A stretch of 24,419 bases of DNA from NCBI GenBank assembly GCA_003445035.1, contig DLVV01000090.1, positions 503 through 24,921 of the forward strand, in the 5' to 3' direction. Shown here in pieces: positions 23,626-24,419 of this stretch (the first letter of the stretch is position 1; every line of letters begins with the position of its first letter). The notes below the pieces were generated by a model, which searched no databases, was not told where the DNA came from, and was given only the letters and a program-made list of their open reading frames with translations. The stretch comes from Planctomycetaceae bacterium (GTDB lineage Bacteria; Planctomycetota; Planctomycetia; Planctomycetales; Planctomycetaceae). The translations under genes and the position numbers were made by a program.

Positions 23626-24419
23626 GTGAAGGACCTGCTCGAACACCTCAAGAACTACTGGAAGGTTTACCTGCTTTTCGTGGTTCTGACCGCGCTGTGC
23701 TTCCTGATCGGCTGGTCGATCGGTGATCGCAGTACCGGGTTTGCCTGGGCTCTTGTGGTCGACGGCGGCTTGATGATCATGATCATCCTGCTGCAGGTGG
23801 GGCGTGGTGGCGGATTGGTTGGAGCCCTTGGCGGCATGGGAGGGCAGAGCGCATTTGGCACTCGTGCCGGTGACGCGTTCACCGGAATCACCATCGTGCT
23901 GACGGTGATGTGGGTGCTGTTGTCCGGGTTCGGCGGAATCACGTTGAGAGCCAACCGGGGAAGCCGGAAGTTTGATGAACCGGAAGTGCGGTTGCTTGAG
24001 TCGATCGAGAGATGGGAGGGAAGGGACGGGAAAAGGACGATCCTGGTTCCCATCTACCTCAGTGGACCACCAGAGAAAGAGGTTACAGTCGCTCTCACAG
24101 CTGGCGACGAAACCGACAGGGAGGTCTTGTCCGACCACAACGTGGATGGCAAAGCGAAACTGGTCACTTTCGAGCCCAACACGTCCCAACTGCGGCAGAC
24201 GGTCGAGATCACGTACGACGGTGATTTGACAGCCAATGCGGATTGGACTTTCCGGATTCGGATTTCCGAGATCACCAACGCGATCCGCAAGACCGGAGAG
24301 GAATTCACCAGGGTCACCATCAAGGACGACGATGGTGGCGTGGAAACACTTGAACCCATCAGCGTCAAGGGTCGGCTGCCGGGCCCAGGTGAAGGCGGGT
24401 CGGCCACTAAGAAATCGGC
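23626..24419 (+). CDS. secG: SecG translocon subunit with extra helix and Calx-beta-like C-terminal domain (partial at window end)
   Basis: Auxiliary subunit of the SecYEG protein-export channel. The frame is open from GTG 23626 to the window edge (264 codons, no stop); GGAGA lies about 8 bases upstream. The SecG core is clear: [34 protein letters not shown] (about 49-82) and a following helix (about 85-107). Oddities: an additional hydrophobic helix at about 14-33 before the core, and a long extension (about 110-264) where ordinary SecG ends. The extension resembles a Calx-beta domain: a central strand, then [18 protein letters not shown], then [14 protein letters not shown], and closing VTIKDDD (230-236). 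By standard SecG topology the extension would be outside the membrane. The C-terminal end is not visible. Confidence 0.85.
   Translation, partial: MKDLLEHLKNYWKVYLLFVVLTALCFLIGWSIGDRSTGFAWALVVDGGLMIMIILLQVGRGGGLVGALGGMGGQSAFGTRAGDAFTGITIVLTVMWVLLSGFGGITLRANRGSRKFDEPEVRLLESIERWEGRDGKRTILVPIYLSGPPEKEVTVALTAGDETDREVLSDHNVDGKAKLVTFEPNTSQLRQTVEITYDGDLTANADWTFRIRISEITNAIRKTGEEFTRVTIKDDDGGVETLEPISVKGRLPGPGEGGSATKKS

Overview
The window is GC-rich bacterial chromosome, most likely from a member of the Planctomycetota. I infer this from the gene content: a bacterial tripeptidyl-peptidase II, a secreted ThuA-like protein, an SGLT-like sodium symporter with extra extracytoplasmic loops, a STAS/FHA pair, a tiny Lys/Arg-rich protein of a type I associate with planctomycetes, and a SecG whose core (GGQSAFGT...) is planctomycete-like. 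No phage, insertion sequence, CRISPR array, tRNA or rRNA was seen. It reads as ordinary, vertically inherited chromosome.

Layout. Positions 52-2175 (-) hold a sodium/solute symporter. Positions 2520-3440 (+) hold a STAS-FHA signalling pair. Positions 3470-6022 (-) hold two exported or membrane-anchored proteins of unknown function. Position 6232 onward (+) holds a secreted ThuA-like protein. Positions 7097-12434 (-) hold an MFS transporter followed 43 bases later by a 1297-residue TPP II-like serine peptidase with a probable export signal. Positions 12604-14944 (+) hold a CCA-adding enzyme whose end overlaps a Gfo/Idh/MocA oxidoreductase, followed by a 59-residue basic protein at 15036-15215. 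Positions 15233-19849 (-) hold a dnaK-clpB disaggregase operon. Positions 20426-24419 (+) hold pheA, aroF, tpiA and a secG gene that runs off the window.

Three things stand out. (1) dnaK-clpB is preceded by a textbook sigma-54 promoter (TGGCAC-N5-TTGCA, 64 bases before the start codon) and, about 130-180 bases upstream of the inferred transcription start, by two identical 13-bp inverted repeats (TGCCA-AAG-TGGCA) spaced 45 bp apart. This is the geometry of enhancer-binding-protein sites, so the chaperone operon may be under sigma-54 control rather than HrcA/CIRCE or HspR. (2) The secG product has an extra N-terminal membrane helix and, after the last helix, a domain resembling Calx-beta, so a translocon subunit appears fused to an extracytoplasmic beta-sandwich. 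(3) The chorismate-mutase-like domain of PheA aligns without gaps to the E. coli domain but has lost most catalytic residues.

How the genes work together: AroF feeds the shikimate pathway and PheA converts prephenate to phenylpyruvate. The adjacent tpiA-secG pair is a common bacterial neighbourhood. DnaK and ClpB form the disaggregation pair. The remaining genes look like independent housekeeping, export or signalling units.
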